Of a stretch of 15,195 nucleotides of DNA, positions 12,739 through 15,195 are shown in pieces. Below the pieces are notes generated by a model that saw only the letters and a list, made by a program, of their open reading frames with translations, had not been told where the DNA came from and ran no database searches. This DNA is from Candidatus Moraniibacteriota bacterium (GTDB lineage Bacteria; Patescibacteriota; Minisyncoccia; Moranbacterales; UBA9337), in contig JAGYNK010000075.1 in assembly GCA_018400055.1 (NCBI GenBank), positions 1 to 15,195 on the forward strand, written 5' to 3'. The first letter of the stretch is position 1; each line of letters opens with the position of its first letter. Made by a program: the position numbers and the translations under genes.

Positions 12739-13362
12739 ATGAAAAAAGAATCCAAAATACTCATTAACGATTTAATTAAACAAGGATATTTAAAAACAGA
12801 TATTATAGTTGAAGCGTTTACGGAGGTAAAACGAGCAGAATTTGTTCCGAAGGAATTAGAAAATGAAGCTTATCTTAATATTCCCTTACCGCTGGGACGC
12901 GGCCAGACCATTTCACAGCCACTCACAGTGGCTTTTATGTTGGAATTATTGAATCCTCGCCCGGGACAAAATATTTTGGATGTGGGCAGCGGATCGGGCT
13001 GGACCACCGCCTTGCTTTCCCATATCGTAGGAAAAAAGGGAAAGGTAACCGCTTTGGAAATAGTGCCGGAACTTTGTGAGATGGGACGAAAAAATGTCAG
13101 CAAATTAAATTTTATAAAAAAAGGAATCGCAGAAATTCACAATCAGGACGGATATGCCGGTTATATTCAAAATGCTCCTTACGATAGGATTTTAGTTTCT
13201 GCCACGGTGGAAAACATTCCGAAAGATTTAAAAAGCCAGCTTAAAATAAAAGGGGAAATGGTTATTCCTGTAAGCAATTATATTTGGCATTTGAAAAAGA
13301 AAAAAGAAAACAATTTTTACGAAGAAAAATATCCCGGATTTTCTTTTGTGCCGCTGGTATAA
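12739..13362 (+). CDS. pcm: Protein-L-isoaspartate O-methyltransferase
   Basis: SAM-dependent repair enzyme that methylates L-isoaspartyl residues in damaged proteins. Evidence: VKRAEFVP (30-37), the substrate-loop signature LGRGQTISQPLTVAFMLELL (52-71), SAM motif I DVGSGSGWTTALL (81-93), the acidic ribose-binding residue E107 in VTALEIVPEL, and YDRILVSATVENIP later in the protein. The 207-residue length and end (PGFSFVPLV) are typical. The initiating Met is weakly supported: there is no clear Shine-Dalgarno and the upstream 45 nt are built of ATAAGA/GTAGACAT-like words. It follows the YjbQ gene and precedes mltG with no obvious terminator between, so a loose cluster is possible. Confidence 0.93.
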   Translation: MKKESKILINDLIKQGYLKTDIIVEAFTEVKRAEFVPKELENEAYLNIPLPLGRGQTISQPLTVAFMLELLNPRPGQNILDVGSGSGWTTALLSHIVGKKGKVTALEIVPELCEMGRKNVSKLNFIKKGIAEIHNQDGYAGYIQNAPYDRILVSATVENIPKDLKSQLKIKGEMVIPVSNYIWHLKKKKENNFYEEKYPGFSFVPLV

Positions 13363-13372
13363 ATAACCTGCA

Positions 13373-13400
13373 ACTTACAACTCATAACTTACAACTCATA
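13373..13400 (+). repeat. Tandem duplication of ACTTACAACTCATA
   Basis: Two exact 14-bp copies, 13373-13386 and 13387-13400, lie in the gap between pcm and mltG. The unit itself is composed of two similar heptamers (ACTTACA, ACTCATA), resembling the iterated words in other gaps. Confidence 0.85.
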
Positions 13401-13417
13401 AAAACATAACAGGAAGA

Positions 13418-13432
13418 CGGGAATGACATAAA
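13418..13432. repeat. Solo half-site of the GTCATTCCCG element
   Basis: CGGGAATGACATAAA matches 15 of 15 bases with the right terminus of the 9397-9491 element (9476-9490). No left arm is present nearby, so this is a remnant of a deleted or truncated copy. Confidence 0.7.
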
Positions 13433-13455
13433 GAAAGAATTGATTATTTATAATT

Positions 13456-14478
13456 ATGAAAAACAAAAAAATATTTATAGCGTTAATCATCATTATTATC
13501 CTAATAATAAGCCTTTTCTATTTCCAGAATCAAGTCAATTACTCTCATGGTCTGAACGCGGAAACGAAAAATTTTAAAATTGAAAAAGGCGAAGGCTTTT
13601 TGGAAATAGCGAATAGACTGCAAGAAGAAAAATTGATTTCCCATAAATTTTTTTTCATTTATTACCTTTGGAAGGAAAATATTTACGGTAAAATAACAGA
13701 TGGAGAATATGCGATTAATCCTCAAAATACCATTCCCGAAATAGCTTTAATTGTTACCCGACAGAAAGAAGCTATTTCCAATGAAAAAAAAATCACTTTT
13801 CCCGAAGGATGGAACAGTCGAGAAATAGCGACAAGGATCAATCAGCAAGAATTAAACGGGGATGATTTTTTAAATCTGGTTGAGCGAGCGGATTATTTTA
13901 AAGATGAATATAACTATGATTTTTTGGATAGTATTCCGGAGAATCAAAATTTGGAAGGATTTTTGTTTCCCGATACCTATTTTTTCCTAATGGATTCAAG
14001 CACGGAAAATATTATTAAAAAAATGTTGGATAATTTTGACGAGAAACTGTCGGCTAATTTAAGGCGCAGCATTGAAGATCAAGATAAAACCCTTTACGAA
14101 ATTATTACAATGGCGAGCCTATTGGAAAAAGAAGTTAAAACGTCTGAAGATAGAAAAATAGTAAGCGGGATTTTTTGGAACAGGATAAAAATCGGACAAC
14201 CACTTCAAAGTTGCGCAACGTTAGCTTATTTATTAGGCGAAAATAAGGACCAGTATAATTATGAAGATACGCAAGTTGAATCACCCTATAATACTTATTT
14301 GAATCCCGGTCTTCCTCCCGGTCCTATTACTAATCCTGGTATTGTTTCCATTGAAGCGGCTATTTATCCCCAAGAAACAAATTTTAATTATTTTTTAAAC
14401 AATCTTGAAAATGAAGAAACCATTTTTTCCAAAACCCTGGAAGAGCACAATAGCAATAAGATTAAATACGGATTGTGA
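13456..14478 (+). CDS. mltG: Endolytic murein transglycosylase MltG (YceG-like)
   Basis: Membrane-anchored lytic transglycosylase that cleaves nascent glycan strands and is thought to set their length. A short basic start is followed by one membrane helix (about 6-23), a LysM-like region (about 38-100) and the YceG domain. Diagnostic motifs are ITFPEGWNSREIA (113-125), LEGFLFPDTYFF (166-177), MASLLEKEV (219-227) with E224 as the expected catalytic Glu, SGIFWNRIKIGQPLQS (237-252) and SPYNTYLNPGLPPGPITNPG (276-295). The length of 340 is normal. It belongs with ftsI and murF functionally although separated from them here. A TATAAT word (13449-13454) lies 1 nt before the ATG and no Shine-Dalgarno is visible. 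Confidence 0.96.
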   Translation: MKNKKIFIALIIIIILIISLFYFQNQVNYSHGLNAETKNFKIEKGEGFLEIANRLQEEKLISHKFFFIYYLWKENIYGKITDGEYAINPQNTIPEIALIVTRQKEAISNEKKITFPEGWNSREIATRINQQELNGDDFLNLVERADYFKDEYNYDFLDSIPENQNLEGFLFPDTYFFLMDSSTENIIKKMLDNFDEKLSANLRRSIEDQDKTLYEIITMASLLEKEVKTSEDRKIVSGIFWNRIKIGQPLQSCATLAYLLGENKDQYNYEDTQVESPYNTYLNPGLPPGPITNPGIVSIEAAIYPQETNFNYFLNNLENEETIFSKTLEEHNSNKIKYGL

Positions 14479-14496
14479 TTTTAAAACATTTCAGCA

Positions 14497-14525
14497 TTGA
14501 CATTATTTTTAAAATAGATTATAAT
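14497..14525 (+). promoter_or_regulatory. Perfect consensus sigma70 promoter
   Basis: TTGACA (14497-14502), a 17-nt spacer and TATAAT (14520-14525) match the housekeeping consensus at all 12 positions. Transcription should start near 14532, giving a leader of about 88 nt before the KH-domain gene. It is the best promoter in the window. Confidence 0.85.
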
Positions 14526-14530
14526 TAAAG

Positions 14531-14589
14531 CGAGAGATAGAATAAGAAATAAGAGAATTGGTCGAAGCTCTCTGAAAAATTCAATCTCG
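14531..14589 (+). promoter_or_regulatory. Potentially structured leader of the KH-domain gene
   Basis: CGAGA at the predicted 5' end (14531-14535) can pair with TCTCG (14585-14589), enclosing a second 5-bp stem AGAGA/TCTCT (14552-14556, 14569-14573). The stems are short. Because the product binds RNA, a control role is conceivable, but this is inference only. Confidence 0.3.
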
Positions 14590-14619
14590 TATTTAATCAG
14601 TAATTCAAGTTCAATCTTT

Positions 14620-14937
14620 ATGGCTGAAGAAACAAGAGACAAGGATTTTATTGAACAAGTTGTGAAAATGCTTGTAGATAATCCTGACGATGTCAAAGTA
14701 GAAAGAAAAATTGACGAGATGGGCGTTCTTATTAGTTTGGATGTAAATGCCAACGATATGGGAATGGTCATCGGACGAGAAGGCGCAACCGCCAAAGCTT
14801 TAAGAACTCTTTTAAGAGTCATTGGAGCTAAAAATAATGCTCGCGTAAACCTGAAAATCAACGAGCCGGAAGGTTCTGAGAGAAGGGAAGAAAAAAAGAG
14901 CATTGACGATGTTGTAGAAGACATCAATAAAATATAA
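14620..14937 (+). CDS. khpA: KH-domain RNA-binding protein (KhpA/YlqC-like)
   Basis: Small RNA-binding protein with one type II KH domain, 105 residues. The GXXG loop is in MGMVIGREGATAKALRTLL (47-65; GREG 52-55), matching the KhpA/UPF0109 pattern of VIGK.G..AKA.R. KhpA acts with KhpB (Jag) in Gram-positive bacteria and influences small RNAs and cell elongation; the partner is not in this window. It is longer than the usual 75-80 residues because of an acidic N-terminal extension and a charged C-terminal tail (EGSERREEKKSIDDVVED). It is a single-gene unit with its own consensus promoter and a strong terminator, and no Shine-Dalgarno is evident before the ATG. Confidence 0.9.
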   Translation: MAEETRDKDFIEQVVKMLVDNPDDVKVERKIDEMGVLISLDVNANDMGMVIGREGATAKALRTLLRVIGAKNNARVNLKINEPEGSERREEKKSIDDVVEDINKI

Positions 14938-14963
14938 TATTTTTACTTATTCAGCCTCTTTTC

Positions 14964-14982
14964 GCTTTTTTCGCGAAAAAGC
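14964..14982 (+). other. Hairpin in the 3' region of khpA
   Basis: GCTTTTTTCG pairs with CGAAAAAGC with one bulged T; the centre TTTTTCGCGAAAAA is a perfect palindrome. It lies just upstream of the main terminator and may help stabilise or terminate the transcript. Confidence 0.5.
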
Positions 14983-14988
14983 TGATTC

Positions 14989-15025
14989 AAAAAAGCCGTT
15001 TTTATCAAAAGCGGCTTTTTTGTTT
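14989..15025 (+). terminator. Intrinsic terminator of khpA
   Basis: AAAAAAGCCG (14989-14998) pairs exactly with CGGCTTTTTT (15012-15021) around a 13-nt loop, followed by GTTTT. The A-run on the 5' side and T-run on the 3' side would let it work in both directions. Confidence 0.9.
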
Positions 15026-15035
15026 TCGTTTAAAA

Positions 15036-15044
15036 TGTTATAAT
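15036..15044 (+). promoter_or_regulatory. Extended -10 promoter for a gene beyond the window
   Basis: TGT-TATAAT is a perfect extended -10 with no clear -35, directly after the khpA terminator. The 150 nt that follow contain no credible ORF, only iterated words such as AAGTAGTAAGCAATAAGTAGCAAG (about 15054-15079), so any target gene lies beyond the window. Confidence 0.45.
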
Positions 15045-15186
15045 TAAATAAGAAGTAAGTAGTAAGCAATAAGTAGCAAGTAATTCATAATAAAGTTCAA
15101 AATAAAAGCAAGGACGGATAATAATAAAACTAGTTAATTGTAAAAATCACTAGCGTTATTTACACTTTTTACTAATTATTTCTGTT

Positions 15187-15195
15187 TGTCATTCC
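15187..15195. repeat. Start of another GTCATTCC element, cut by the window end
   Basis: TGTCATTCC at the extreme end is identical to bases 9402-9410 inside the left arm of the 9397-9491 element. Only 9 bases are visible. Confidence 0.4.

Noticed and set aside
13373..13400. CRISPR-like or attachment-site repeat
   Set aside because: The two 14-mers are directly adjacent, with no spacers, leader, cas genes or integrase in view.
14481..14927. A 148-codon minus-strand ORF opposite khpA
   Set aside because: It covers khpA almost exactly in antisense; the + strand has clear KH-domain motifs, a promoter and a terminator.
79..14937. Recoded TGA (code 25) as in Gracilibacteria/SR1
   Set aside because: TGA is the natural stop of trxB, uppS and mltG at positions that match family ends, and no in-frame TGA interrupts the conserved genes.

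Overview
The window is an AT-rich bacterial chromosome segment. It most likely comes from a Candidate Phyla Radiation (Patescibacteria) genome, probably Parcubacteria-like. This rests on the compact housekeeping genes, the divergent forms of RsmH, MurF and UppS, the many starts without a Shine-Dalgarno sequence, and intergenic gaps filled with short AT-rich iterated words and small palindromic repeats. TGA ends several genes (trxB, uppS, mltG), so the standard bacterial code is in use and the TGA-reassigned Gracilibacteria/SR1 groups are unlikely. The phylum is inferred from these traits; no marker search was run.

Layout, all confident genes on the + strand: (1) 79-4878 is a reduced division and cell-wall cluster: rsmH, an FtsL-like protein, ftsI and a MurF-type ligase without the usual N-terminal domain. 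A 50-bp near-perfect palindrome lies between ftsI and murF. (2) 4879-5760 is an RNA and small-ORF region. It holds an exact DnaA-box word, a candidate structured RNA of about 130 nt ending in an intrinsic terminator, a 45-codon ORF with a strong ribosome binding site, a doubtful 60-codon ORF, a second terminator and tRNA-Glu(CTC). (3) 5969-9396 is isoprenoid and lipid-carrier synthesis: a trans-polyprenyl diphosphate synthase, ispG, an unknown 83-residue protein and uppS. (4) 9559-11966 is a redox operon of trxA, trxB and a malic enzyme, the last two overlapping by 4 nt. (5) 12253-14478 holds a YjbQ-family protein, protein-L-isoaspartate methyltransferase and mltG. (6) 14620-14937 is a KhpA-type KH-domain protein behind a perfect consensus promoter and a leader of about 88 nt, closed by a strong terminator.

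The genes fit together functionally. IspG, the polyprenyl synthase and UppS supply the C55-type lipid carrier. MurF, FtsI, FtsL and MltG use or remodel the lipid-linked peptidoglycan. The malic enzyme could supply reduced nicotinamide to the thioredoxin system.

The parts with least explanation are the 4948-5550 RNA/small-ORF locus, the 3434-3483 palindrome, the two families of inverted-repeat elements (GTCATTCCCG type and TGTCATTGCG type), and the iterated AT-rich intergenic words. One such stretch seems to have entered rsmH in frame.
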